45,097 nt of DNA from the NCBI GenBank assembly GCA_002389505.1, contig DGPA01000021.1, forward strand, positions 286,396 through 331,492. Direction: 5' to 3'. The DNA comes from Halieaceae bacterium UBA4452. Its GTDB lineage: Bacteria; Pseudomonadota; Gammaproteobacteria; Pseudomonadales; Halieaceae. A program made the translations under genes and the position numbers. The first letter of the stretch is position 1, and every line of letters begins with the position of its first letter. The notes beneath the pieces were generated by a model that worked only from the letters and a program-made list of their open reading frames with translations, was not told the DNA's origin and ran no database searches. Of this stretch, positions 8,874 through 16,735 are shown piece by piece.

Positions 8874-9800
8874 ATGGATGTGTCGGTCGTAGAAACGTAT
8901 TTAAGATCATTGCAGGAAACCATTTGTGAAGGACTGGTCAGCCTTGACGGAGACTGTGAGTTCACCAGCGAGTCCTGGGATCGTCCAGAAGGTGGTGGTG
9001 GCACAACAAAAGTCATGGCCGAAGGCAGGGTTTTTGAGAAGGCTGGCGTTAATTTTTCTCATGTATTGGGAGCCGACCTGCCACCATCAGCGACTGAAGC
9101 ACGCCCTGAGCTAGAAGGACGTAGTTTCCGTGCAATGGGCGTATCGCTGGTCATTCACCCACGCAACCCGTTTGTCCCCACCTCCCATGCAAACATACGC
9201 TTTTTTGTTGCCGAAAAACCGGGGGCGGATCCGGTCTGGTGGATGGGCGGCGGTTTCGATTTAACGCCTTATTATGGAAACTTCGACGATGCGGTGAGCT
9301 GGCACCAAACAGCCAAAGCACTGTGCGACCCTTTTGGCAAAGACGTTTATGATCGCTACAAAACCTGGTGCGATGAGTATTTCCACATAAAGCATCGCGA
9401 TGAAGCCCGTGGTATTGGCGGTTTATTTTTTGATGATCTCAATGATTGGGGCTTTGATAAAACCTTTGCTTTCATGCGCAGCGTGGGCGATGGCTTTTTG
9501 ACGGCTTATGCCCCGATTGTTGAGCGGCGCAAGCATCAACCTTGGGGTGAGCGTGAGCGCGAATGGCAGCTTTATCGCCGGGGTCGTTACGTAGAGTTTA
9601 ATTTGGTCTACGATCGGGGCACGCTGTTTGGGTTGCAATCCAACGGCCGCACCGAATCCATTTTAATGTCACTGCCCCCGCTGGTCCGTTGGAATTACAA
9701 TTATCAGACCGAACCGGGAACTCCAGAGGCGGCACTCACAGAGTACTATTTGCAACACCGAGACTGGCTGACCGCCCGCGCAGAGGATGCGCCATGTTAG
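8874..9800 (+). CDS. hemF: Oxygen-dependent coproporphyrinogen III oxidase
   Basis: HemF uses O2 to decarboxylate coproporphyrinogen III to protoporphyrinogen IX in heme synthesis. The 308-residue length matches E. coli HemF (299). Family blocks are visible: ERPEGGGG-like RPEGGGGTTKVMAEG near residue 39, HPRNPFVPTSHANIRFF near residue 95, MGGGFDLTPYY near residue 123, and the C-terminal RGRYVEFNLVYDRGT near residue 236. The ATG start is preceded by AAAGG at some distance. The gene's end lies close to aroE, whose longer start candidate overlaps the hemF stop. Fits an aerobic organism that also carries a heme-copper oxidase. Confidence 0.97.
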   Translation: MDVSVVETYLRSLQETICEGLVSLDGDCEFTSESWDRPEGGGGTTKVMAEGRVFEKAGVNFSHVLGADLPPSATEARPELEGRSFRAMGVSLVIHPRNPFVPTSHANIRFFVAEKPGADPVWWMGGGFDLTPYYGNFDDAVSWHQTAKALCDPFGKDVYDRYKTWCDEYFHIKHRDEARGIGGLFFDDLNDWGFDKTFAFMRSVGDGFLTAYAPIVERRKHQPWGEREREWQLYRRGRYVEFNLVYDRGTLFGLQSNGRTESILMSLPPLVRWNYNYQTEPGTPEAALTEYYLQHRDWLTARAEDAPC

Positions 9801-9841
9801 CCCAGCTGACCTCTGAGATAACCGGCTCCAACGAGGACGCT

Positions 9842-10684
9842 GTGAGTGACAGCAGACCGGGTTACGCGGTGTTTGGCAACCCGATCAAACACAGCAAGTC
9901 GCCCACGATTCATGCGGCCTTTGCTGAGCAAACTAACGATAAGCTGATCTATCGGGCCGTGCGTGTCGAGTTAGATAACTTCGAGTCAAGGGTGCGCTCC
10001 TTTTTTGCAGCCGGGGGTTTGGGTCTCAATATCACCCTGCCGTTTAAAGCGCGCGCTATCGCTATGGCAGACGAATGCACTGACCGAGCTTCCGCGGCGG
10101 GAGCCGCGAATTGGTTGATGCCCCTTGAGCAGGGTGGTATTCGTGCGGACAATACTGACGGCGTTGGCATGGTCCGGGATATGGTGGCCAACCAGGGTTG
10201 GACGTTGGCAGGGCGGCGCACGTTAATTATGGGCGCTGGCGGTGCCGTGAGGGGCGTGTTGCAGCCGCTACTCAATGAAGGCCCCGGATCTGTGGTGATT
10301 GCCAATAGAACGACTGAGCGCGCGGAACGGCTCGCTCAGGACTGCCGCGGGGACAGTAACATCGATGTCTCAGGGTGTGGCTATGAGGCCCTTGAAGGAC
10401 AAACCTTTGACTTAATTATTAACGGCACGAGCGCCGGACTGAGTGGTGAACTGCCCCCATTGCCTAGCATTGAATTATCCCATCGCTGCTGCTGTTATGA
10501 CATGGTTTACGCTGCGGAGCCAACCGTCTTTATGCGGTGGAGCGCCGCTCAAGCAGCCTGGGCTGTGACTGACGGTCTAGGTATGTTGGTTGAACAGGCC
10601 GCAGAGAGCTTCTACCTCTGGCGGGGTAAGCGACCGGATACAGCGGCAGTGATTCACGATTTGCGACACTTGTTGAGCCATTAG
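9842..10684 (+). CDS. aroE: Shikimate dehydrogenase (NADP+)
   Basis: AroE reduces 3-dehydroshikimate to shikimate in aromatic amino acid synthesis. The start of the fold reads YAVFGNPIKHSKSPTIH. The catalytic lysine is in NITLPFKARA, the substrate-binding aspartate in ADNTDGVGM, and the NADP loop is GAGGAVRGVL followed by NRTTERA. I chose GTG at 9842, preceded by GAGGA at good spacing, because it gives a 280-residue protein starting near the family's usual start. An ATG at 9794 in the same frame, overlapping the hemF stop, would add 16 residues and also has a purine-rich site upstream. The stop overlaps that of the convergent gene by three bases. Confidence 0.95.
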   Translation: MSDSRPGYAVFGNPIKHSKSPTIHAAFAEQTNDKLIYRAVRVELDNFESRVRSFFAAGGLGLNITLPFKARAIAMADECTDRASAAGAANWLMPLEQGGIRADNTDGVGMVRDMVANQGWTLAGRRTLIMGAGGAVRGVLQPLLNEGPGSVVIANRTTERAERLAQDCRGDSNIDVSGCGYEALEGQTFDLIINGTSAGLSGELPPLPSIELSHRCCCYDMVYAAEPTVFMRWSAAQAAWAVTDGLGMLVEQAAESFYLWRGKRPDTAAVIHDLRHLLSH

Positions 10685-11241
10685 GGGTTAATCCCCAAAT
10701 AACGATTTTTTAGCTGAACATAGTTTTTTGCACTGTAAGACAAAAACTGTCGCTCTGAATCACTCAGTTCTCGCATCGGTTTGGCGGGGCTACCGGCATA
10801 AACCCATCCGCTGGCGAGGTGTTTGCCGGGAGCGACGAGGGCGCCGGCGGCAATAATGATGTCGTCGTCAATGACCGCACCGTCCATGACGATAGCACCC
10901 ATGCCGACGATGATGCGATCCTTGAGCGCGCAGCCGTGGAGCACGGCGCGGTGCCCGACAGTGACATCGCACCCGATGCGCAGTGGCCAGCCGGTGGGAT
11001 TGAACGCGCTTGCGTGCGTAACGTGTAGCACGGAGTTGTCTTGAATATTGCTGCGATCACCAATGTCGATGTGGTGCATATCGGCGCGAATGGAGCAGTT
11101 TGGCCAAATACTGACGTCATCACCTAGCGTTAGGTCGCCAAGCACTACCGCAGACGGATCGATCATGACGCGTTTGCCGAGAAGCGGCGTATAAGTGTCA
11201 AACGCCCGTAGGTTGCTAATGGCATCGTAGGTTGTGGTCAT
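10681..11241 (-). CDS. Gamma-carbonic anhydrase-like hexapeptide protein (YrdA family)
   Basis: This is a trimeric left-handed beta-helix protein of the gamma-carbonic anhydrase family. Hexapeptide repeats are visible from about residue 27 (VMIDPSAVVLGDLTLGDDVSIWP), and the likely metal-binding histidines lie in NSVLHVTH and VTVGHRAVLHG. The C-terminus (KNYVQLKNRYL) is typical of YrdA-like proteins. I chose ATG at 11239-11241 (186 residues) with GGAG just upstream. The reading frame stays open to 11346, but that extension would run into the divergent YheV-like gene. Carbonic anhydrase activity has often not been found in this subfamily, so the function is open. Confidence 0.9.
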   Translation of the reverse strand: MTTTYDAISNLRAFDTYTPLLGKRVMIDPSAVVLGDLTLGDDVSIWPNCSIRADMHHIDIGDRSNIQDNSVLHVTHASAFNPTGWPLRIGCDVTVGHRAVLHGCALKDRIIVGMGAIVMDGAVIDDDIIIAAGALVAPGKHLASGWVYAGSPAKPMRELSDSERQFLSYSAKNYVQLKNRYLGINP

Positions 11242-11318
11242 GGGGGCTCCGAGTGTAGTAAAAATGGGCTGATTGAGCGCTGGGCTGTGTAAGGTAGCAG
11301 ATGAACGAGGAGGATGGG

Positions 11319-11576
11319 GTGACAGATCAGGACGGGACCAAGCCAAAACGATTCATTGCTGGCGCCGTGTGCCCTCGTTGCGGCGTGATGGATCGGATTG
11401 TGGTGTCTGGCGATGGCGAGCAGCGTAGTTGTGTTGACTGTGGATTCTCAGATGGACGCCCAGAGGATACGCCCGAACAGGTCCCAACCCGGGTGACTCG
11501 AGGAGTTGCTCGCCGGATTGAAACAGCGTCGGAAGTGGTCCGATTGCTGGACCCGGGGAAACCGTCGAAAGACTAG
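11319..11576 (+). CDS. YheV-family zinc-ribbon protein
   Basis: A small protein (85 residues) with two zinc-knuckle pairs, CPRC and CVDC, following the block KRFIAGAVCPRCG that marks the YheV (DUF2387) family of gammaproteobacteria. It probably binds one zinc ion; its function is unknown. I chose GTG at 11319 because a strong GAGGAGG lies six bases upstream; an in-frame ATG at 11301 would add six residues but has a poorer site. It is divergent from the carbonic-anhydrase-like gene with only 77 bases between the starts. Confidence 0.82.
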   Translation: MTDQDGTKPKRFIAGAVCPRCGVMDRIVVSGDGEQRSCVDCGFSDGRPEDTPEQVPTRVTRGVARRIETASEVVRLLDPGKPSKD

Positions 11577-11962
11577 CGTTAGCCAGCGTGGTTTTATAGC
11601 CAATGGATAACCACTATTAGTGGCGGTGTTACCGCTATATAGTGTGTGCTCGAAGTCAATATCACCCAACATCAAGTGTTTGAGTGACTCTCGCCGCCAA
11701 CAAACACTGGGCGCTGTGTCGGCCTAATCACCGAGAACTGTGTTTTGTGGGGATTTTGGTTATAATCCGTCGCCCCGTCAGTGGTGACAGTGTGCAGCGG
11801 GGCGACGGTGCTGGCTTTAGGTATTCACTAGGTGCAGCAACGCGAATAATCGGGGAAAAAAATAACACGTAGACTCCTTGTGCTTTCAGTGGGCTAGCCC
11901 GCTGAGCGCGGGTGTGCGTGGTATGCCATGGTTCCTCAGTGCGCAGCCCTAGAGAGGCGGAG
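11577..11962 (+). promoter_or_regulatory. Regulatory region and leader upstream of coxB
   Basis: This 386-base stretch has no convincing gene on either strand. It contains a perfect repeat CCACTA-T-TAGTGG (11611-11623), then GCGGT-GTT-ACCGC (11623-11635), and a consensus -10 TATAAT at 11761-11766 without a good -35. Right after the -10 is a hairpin with 11-bp perfect arms (11767-11777 and 11798-11808). The predicted oxidase transcript would have a leader of about 190 bases. A short open frame at 11684-11872 lacks any recognisable content. Confidence 0.5.
11767..11808 (+). repeat. Hairpin in the presumed coxB leader
   Basis: CCGTCGCCCCG and its exact complement CGGGGCGACGG are separated by 20 bases. 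A shorter repeat, GTCA-GTGG-TGAC, lies at the start of the loop. The left arm begins directly after the TATAAT at 11761-11766, so it could be an operator on DNA or a structure in the first bases of the RNA. High GC and 11 perfect pairs make a chance origin unlikely. Confidence 0.65.
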
Positions 11963-13090
11963 ATGAACTTTAAAACAGTAGCAAAGGCGTGTGTTGTTAG
12001 CCTGCTGGTGTCAGGGCCTACCTGGGCGTTGGCACAGAATCAAATCAATATGGCTAAAGGCGTCACCGAGGTGGGTGCCCAGATTTACGGCCTTCATATG
12101 TTGATTTTTTGGATCTGCGCGGTGATCGGCGTTGCCGTGTTTGCGGTCATGTTTTATTCCATTATCTACCACCGCAAATCCCGCGGAGTCACTCCTGCGC
12201 AATTCCATGACAGCACGCAAGTTGAAATTATTTGGACAATCATTCCTTTTTTAATTTTGATTGGCATGGCGGTGCCTGCGACATCAACACTGCTCGAGGT
12301 CTACAACACCGACGATGCTGAAATTGATATTTTGATCACCGGTTATCAATGGAAGTGGAAATATGAGTATCTCGATGAACAGGGCGACAACGTGGTTTTT
12401 TTTTCCAACCTCGCCACTTCTCAGGAAGAAATCTACAACACCGATGCCAAGGGGGCTAACTATTTGCTCAGTGTGGACGAGCCTATGGTCATACCTGTGG
12501 ATACTAAAGTTCGATTCCTCGTCACCGCCAATGATGTTATCCATTCATGGTGGGTGCCCGAATTGGCAGTGAAACGTGATGCCATTCCCGGCTTCATCAA
12601 CGAGGCGTGGACCAAAGTACCCACCGAGGGTGTTTACCGGGGCCAGTGCACCGAACTATGCGGCGCTTATCATGGCTTTATGCCCATTGAAGTTCACGCT
12701 GTCAGTCGCGAAGAATATGACGCATGGCTGGCTGCAAAACGCAGCGAAAAAGTCGCTCAGACGGCAGCCGCGCAGCAGGCCCTAGGGTTTGAAGAGCTCA
12801 TGGCCAGCGGTGAGGCGGTCTACCGTGCCCAGTGCTCAGCTTGCCACGGCGCCCAAGGGGAAGGCGGTGTAGGCAATGCGATAGCCGGCAGTGCGATTGC
12901 TTTAGGGGAGGTGGCCAAGCATCTAGAGGTGGGTATCAAAGGCGTGGCAGGCACAGCAATGCAGGCATTTGGCGGTCAGCTGAGCGACGTTGACATGGCG
13001 GCGGTGATTACCTACCAGCGCAACGCCTTTGGTAACAATACGGGTGACATCGTGCAGCCTGCTGACGTTGTCAACCACAAGCAAGGTTAA
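11963..13090 (+). CDS. coxB: Cytochrome c oxidase subunit II with C-terminal cytochrome c domain
   Basis: Subunit II takes electrons from a c-type cytochrome through its binuclear CuA centre and passes them to subunit I. A signal peptide (residues 1-25) precedes two membrane helices (about 43-70 and 87-110). The periplasmic cupredoxin domain carries the CuA motif with C229, C233 and H237 (CTELCGAYHGFMP). A tail with a cytochrome c fold follows, heme motif CSACH at residues 291-295 and a later methionine in TAMQAFGG, so the protein carries its own heme c. ATG at 11963 is preceded by GAGGCGGAG; an open extension upstream adds 17 residues ahead of the signal peptide and is unlikely. First gene of the cox operon. 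Confidence 0.95.
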   Translation: MNFKTVAKACVVSLLVSGPTWALAQNQINMAKGVTEVGAQIYGLHMLIFWICAVIGVAVFAVMFYSIIYHRKSRGVTPAQFHDSTQVEIIWTIIPFLILIGMAVPATSTLLEVYNTDDAEIDILITGYQWKWKYEYLDEQGDNVVFFSNLATSQEEIYNTDAKGANYLLSVDEPMVIPVDTKVRFLVTANDVIHSWWVPELAVKRDAIPGFINEAWTKVPTEGVYRGQCTELCGAYHGFMPIEVHAVSREEYDAWLAAKRSEKVAQTAAAQQALGFEELMASGEAVYRAQCSACHGAQGEGGVGNAIAGSAIALGEVAKHLEVGIKGVAGTAMQAFGGQLSDVDMAAVITYQRNAFGNNTGDIVQPADVVNHKQG

Positions 13091-13105
13091 CTCGGAGAAA
13101 CCACC

Positions 13106-14683
13106 ATGGGAGCACACCACGGCCCTGCCAAGGGTATGTCGCGCTGGCTATTGACGACCAATCACAAAGATATTGGCACGATGTATCTATGGTTCTCGTT
13201 TGCCATGTTCATCCTTGGTGGTGCGTTTGCCATGGTTATTCGCGCGGAGCTATTTCAGCCTGGCATGCAGTTGGTTGAGCCTGGGTTCTTTAACCAGATG
13301 ACCACGTTGCACGGCTTGGTCATGGTCTTCGGTGCCATCATGCCTTCTTTTGTAGGTCTGGCAAATTGGATGATTCCAATGATGATTGGCGCGCCCGATA
13401 TGGCGTTGCCTAGAATGAACAACTGGAGTTTTTGGATTTTGCCACCGAGCTTTCTGATGCTCGCGTCGACCTTGTTTATGGAGGGCGGCGCGCCGGCTTT
13501 TGGCTGGACGTTTTATGCGCCGCTGTCGACCACCTACGCGCCGCCGTCGGTGACTTTCTTTATTTTTGCGATTCACATCCTTGGTGTGTCGTCGATTATG
13601 GGCTCGATTAATATTATTGCCACAGTGATGAATATGCGCGCCCCGGGCATGAGCTACATGAAAATGCCACTGTTTGTTTGGACCTGGCTAATCACTGCTT
13701 TCCTTTTGGTCGCCGTGATGCCCGTACTCGCCGGCGCTGTGACCATGATGCTGATGGACATTCACTTTGGAACGAGCTTCTTCTCTGCGGCAGGGGGGGG
13801 CGATCCGGTGTTATTCCAGCATGTCTTCTGGTTCTTTGGGCACCCCGAGGTGTACATCATCATCTTGCCAGCCTTTGGCGTGGTATCACAGATCATTCCT
13901 GCTTTCTCGCGCAAGCCGTTGTTCGGCTATGCATCAATGGTGTACGCCACGGCATCGATTGCGTTGTTGTCATTTATTGTCTGGGCGCATCATATGTATA
14001 CCGTCGGCATGCCCGTGGCGGGTGAGCTGTTCTTCATGTATGCCACCATGTTAATTGCCGTGCCCACCGGGGTGAAGGTGTTTAATTGGATCACTACAAT
14101 GTGGCGGGGCGCGCTAAGCTTTGAAACTCCGATGCTGTTTTGCTTGGGGTTTTTAGTTCTGTTCACGCTCGGCGGCTTTACCGGCTTGATGTTGTCCATT
14201 GCGCCCGCAGATTTCCAATATCACGACACGTATTTCGTAGTGGCCCATTTCCATTACGTCATGGTCGCCGGCGCGGTGTTTTCTATGACAGCGGCAGTGT
14301 ACTACTGGATACCTAAGTGGACCGGTCGGATGTACAGCGAGAGTATGGGCAGAATCCATTTTTGGGTGTCATTTATTGGTTTTAATATTGCCTTTTTCCC
14401 GCAGCACTTTGTCGGTCTCGCTGGGATGCCTCGCCGTATTCCCGATTACTCGTTACAGTTTGCCGACTTCAACATGATGTCCTCTATTGGCGCGTTTATC
14501 TATGGGGCCTCTCAGCTGCTATTCCTTTACAACGTTATTGTTACGATTGTTGCGGGCGAGAAGGTAGGCGAAGACAAGATATGGGATGGCGCCGAAGGCT
14601 TGGAATGGACTGTTCCGTGTCCTGCGCCTTATCACACCTTCGAAGTGCCGCCAAAAATTGATGCCGTGTCGGCGCACGCATAG
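13106..14683 (+). CDS. ctaD: Cytochrome c oxidase subunit I
   Basis: Subunit I is the catalytic proton-pumping core. Twelve membrane helices are expected over the 525 residues. Ligands visible are H69 (MTTLHG, low-spin heme), H246 with Y250 (GHPEVY, CuB and the cross-linked tyrosine), H295 and H296 (WAHHMY, CuB), and H381 and H383 (HFHYVM, heme a3 and low-spin heme). The glutamate of GHPEVY places it in the A1 group of heme-copper oxidases, with a standard D pathway. The start lies 16 bases after coxB with GGAG upstream. Whether the hemes are of the A or O type cannot be read from the sequence, and no heme A synthase gene is found nearby. Confidence 0.97.
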   Translation: MGAHHGPAKGMSRWLLTTNHKDIGTMYLWFSFAMFILGGAFAMVIRAELFQPGMQLVEPGFFNQMTTLHGLVMVFGAIMPSFVGLANWMIPMMIGAPDMALPRMNNWSFWILPPSFLMLASTLFMEGGAPAFGWTFYAPLSTTYAPPSVTFFIFAIHILGVSSIMGSINIIATVMNMRAPGMSYMKMPLFVWTWLITAFLLVAVMPVLAGAVTMMLMDIHFGTSFFSAAGGGDPVLFQHVFWFFGHPEVYIIILPAFGVVSQIIPAFSRKPLFGYASMVYATASIALLSFIVWAHHMYTVGMPVAGELFFMYATMLIAVPTGVKVFNWITTMWRGALSFETPMLFCLGFLVLFTLGGFTGLMLSIAPADFQYHDTYFVVAHFHYVMVAGAVFSMTAAVYYWIPKWTGRMYSESMGRIHFWVSFIGFNIAFFPQHFVGLAGMPRRIPDYSLQFADFNMMSSIGAFIYGASQLLFLYNVIVTIVAGEKVGEDKIWDGAEGLEWTVPCPAPYHTFEVPPKIDAVSAHA

Positions 14684-14698
14684 GGCGGGAGTGATAGC

Positions 14699-15262
14699 GT
14701 GTTCCGTTTGAGCCAACACCCGACCATCGATACCGCCAGCAAATTGGTAGCGGTATCGATCGCTATGTTTGCTTTCGTATTTGTGGTTATGGTGCCTTTG
14801 TACAACGTGTTATGTGACGCGCTGGGGATCAACGGCAAAACCTCTGATGAGGCCTACATAGCGATCAGCACCGAGGTCGATGTCTCTCGAGCCATCACCG
14901 TTCAGTTCGTGACCAGCAACAATAACGAGATGCCCTGGGGGTTTAAGCCATCGGTGCCCATGATGACGGTCAATCCCGGTGCCGCTAACGACACCGTATT
15001 TTTAGCGGCGAATGGCACAAACGAAGCGATGGTGGCGCAGGCTATTCCCAGTATTTCGCCTTCCCGAGCCGCCGAATACTTTCACAAGACCGAGTGTTTT
15101 TGCTTTAACCAGCAGCCCCTCGACGCCAACAGCAGCACGCAAATGCCGCTGCAATTTATTGTCGATCAGGCGCTACCGAGAGACATAAAGACCATCACCC
15201 TGTCATACACCTTATTTGACGTTACCGGCATGGTCGCCGATAAAAAAGTCGCGGCGCGTTGA
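14699..15262 (+). CDS. ctaG: Cytochrome c oxidase assembly protein CtaG (Cox11)
   Basis: CtaG/Cox11 delivers copper to the CuB site of subunit I. One N-terminal membrane helix (about residues 17-40) is followed by a periplasmic immunoglobulin-like domain. The copper-binding motif CFCF is at residues 133-136 (C133, C135), preceded by the family block EYFHKTECFCFNQQ. The 187-residue length is normal. The start is GTG at 14699, shortly after the ctaD stop, with GGGAG upstream. Its place between subunits I and III is the usual one in gammaproteobacteria. Confidence 0.96.
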   Translation: MFRLSQHPTIDTASKLVAVSIAMFAFVFVVMVPLYNVLCDALGINGKTSDEAYIAISTEVDVSRAITVQFVTSNNNEMPWGFKPSVPMMTVNPGAANDTVFLAANGTNEAMVAQAIPSISPSRAAEYFHKTECFCFNQQPLDANSSTQMPLQFIVDQALPRDIKTITLSYTLFDVTGMVADKKVAAR

Positions 15263-15283
15263 TTTTGGGTTGCGGAGGCTCAG

Positions 15284-15308
15284 AACGATAATGGAGAAAC
15301 GATAATGG
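15284..15308 (+). repeat. Duplicated 11-bp sequence over the ctaE start
   Basis: AACGATAATGG occurs at 15284-15294 and again at 15298-15308. The first copy's ATG opens a four-codon frame (MEKR) whose TAA stop overlaps the ctaE ATG. The Shine-Dalgarno GGAG for ctaE lies inside this small frame. It may be a recent short duplication or a coupling device. Confidence 0.6.
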
Positions 15309-16285
15309 CGTCTACTCAGACTCCGCCGGCGGATTACGAAAAGTACCATGTGCCAGAGAGTTCAAGTCTCGCGGTGCGCGCCACTATTGGCTTGATAACA
15401 ACGGTTTTCGGTGCCGCGCTTGTGCTCAATGACATGACCTTTGGGGACTCGGAGGCCCCCAGCAGTGCCAAGTGGGTTCTGATCGCTGGGTTACTGTTTT
15501 TCACGGCGACATTAGCGAGCTGGTTCGGCACCGCTATTAAAGAAAACATACAGGGTTTGAACAGTGCGCAATTGAGTCACAGCTACGTTCTGGGCATGTT
15601 TTGGTTTATTTTCTCTGAAGTCATGTTCTTTGCCGCCTTTTTTGGCGTGCTGTTTTATGTTCGTCAACTCGCTGGACCTTGGTTGGCTGGTGAGGGGGAT
15701 GGTGGGCGTATGAATGGCCTGTTGTGGCCTGGTTTTGAATTTGTCTGGCCGCCTGTTACCACGCCTCAAGAATCGGTAGGGGGTGTCGACAGCCAGCTTA
15801 TCGCCAACAATGGTGTTTTTGGCACTTCAGAGCGGAGCATGGCATTTGCCGATGCGCACCACTGGTACCAATGGTTGCCCATGTGGAACACTATTATTCT
15901 GTTGACCTCTAGCTTTACCTGCCATGTGGCTCATGCGGGCATTTTGAAAGGCGACATTAAAAAATTCAATCGCTGGTTAGCCGTTACGGTGGCCTTGGGT
16001 ATAGTGTTTGTGTTTCTGCAAGCAGCGGAATATTACGAGGCCTATCAGCACTTTGGTCTGACCTTAAACTCGGGCATTTATGGATCGACATTTTTTTTGC
16101 TGACCGGCTTCCATGGCTTTCACGTCGCCATGGGCATGACCATGTTATTAATTCAGCTCATTCGGTCGGTGAAGGGTAAGCATTTCAGCGCATCTGATCA
16201 CTTTGGCTTTGAAGCATCGAGCTGGTATTGGCATTTTGTTGATGTGGTGTGGGTGTTCCTATTTTTGTTTGTTTATATTTTATAG
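15305..16285 (+). CDS. ctaE: Cytochrome c oxidase subunit III
   Basis: Subunit III is a seven-helix membrane protein that stabilises the oxidase and has no redox centre. Family blocks are clear: MFWFIFSEVMFFAAFFGVLF around residue 100, WNTIILLTSS near residue 196, FFLLTGFHGFHV near residue 262 and YWHFVDVVWVFLFLFVYIL at the end. At 326 residues it seems somewhat longer than many relatives because of a soluble stretch of about 55 residues between the third and fourth helices (near residues 125-180). The ATG is preceded by GGAG at 8 bases. A terminator follows, so it closes the structural part of the operon. Confidence 0.96.
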   Translation: MASTQTPPADYEKYHVPESSSLAVRATIGLITTVFGAALVLNDMTFGDSEAPSSAKWVLIAGLLFFTATLASWFGTAIKENIQGLNSAQLSHSYVLGMFWFIFSEVMFFAAFFGVLFYVRQLAGPWLAGEGDGGRMNGLLWPGFEFVWPPVTTPQESVGGVDSQLIANNGVFGTSERSMAFADAHHWYQWLPMWNTIILLTSSFTCHVAHAGILKGDIKKFNRWLAVTVALGIVFVFLQAAEYYEAYQHFGLTLNSGIYGSTFFLLTGFHGFHVAMGMTMLLIQLIRSVKGKHFSASDHFGFEASSWYWHFVDVVWVFLFLFVYIL

Positions 16286-16302
16286 CCGGCGCGGTGAGTC
16301 GG

Positions 16303-16328
16303 AAAAAGGGCGCGTAGCGCCCTTTTTT
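16303..16328. terminator. Bidirectional rho-independent terminator after ctaE
   Basis: GGGCGC-GTA-GCGCCC forms a 6-bp GC-rich stem with a three-base loop, flanked by A5 upstream and T6 downstream. It should end ctaE transcription and, read on the other strand, that of the DUF2909 gene. Confidence 0.9.
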
Positions 16329-16445
16329 GTTTGTGCCATGAACACCGGGGCGAGGCTACGCCCGCTGCTGGCCCGAGGCGAGTGATCTTGGTCTAAAAGG
16401 CTGGGATCAGGCTACAATGAGCCATATGATATTGCCATGAGCGGG

Positions 16446-16700
16446 TCATTGCGGTAAGTCGTTTTGCGTTTGGGACTCAATGGTGCCGGCATCCCAAGGA
16501 TTGCGGTGTCCGAGTTGGCCTGTTGCCACCCCATACATAATAACGATGACCAGTCCCAACGCTAAGGCTAACCTGACGCCGAGCGATGTCACTAGGCGTC
16601 GCTTGGCGGTATCACCTTGATCGGCCATGAGAAAATACAGGCCTGAGGCAAGGCTAGCGACGAGTGCCACCATAAAGATGACAATGAGAGTTTTAAGCAA
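16446..16700 (-). CDS. DUF2909-family small membrane protein
   Basis: A two-helix membrane protein of 84 residues. The N-terminal helix is MLKTLIVIFMVALVASLASG followed by a short loop with the conserved DxGDTAKRR-type basic stretch, then a second helix near residues 40-60. The pattern matches the DUF2909 (twin transmembrane) family, regularly found inside cox clusters of gammaproteobacteria on the opposite strand. It starts with TTG at 16698-16700, with AGGA seven bases upstream. Only 35 bases separate its start from that of SURF1, so the two share a promoter region. Role unknown; probably connected to oxidase biogenesis by position. Confidence 0.85.
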   Translation of the reverse strand: MLKTLIVIFMVALVASLASGLYFLMADQGDTAKRRLVTSLGVRLALALGLVIVIMYGVATGQLGHRNPWDAGTIESQTQNDLPQ

Positions 16701-16735
16701 AATGGCGTCCTTTTATCCGACCGCATGGACTAGCA

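Noticed and set aside
9689..9841. Longer aroE starting inside hemF
   Set aside because: The family start lies at the GTG at 9842 or the ATG at 9794; the rest is hemF coding sequence read in another frame.
11242..11346. N-terminal extension of the carbonic-anhydrase-like gene
   Set aside because: It would run through the divergent YheV-like gene and adds low-complexity residues not seen in the family.
11684..11872. Possible small gene in the coxB upstream region
   Set aside because: The 62-residue frame has no ribosome site, no family motif, and it spans the predicted -10 and hairpin.
11912..11962. Longer start for coxB
   Set aside because: It adds 17 residues before a complete signal peptide, while ATG at 11963 has a better ribosome site.
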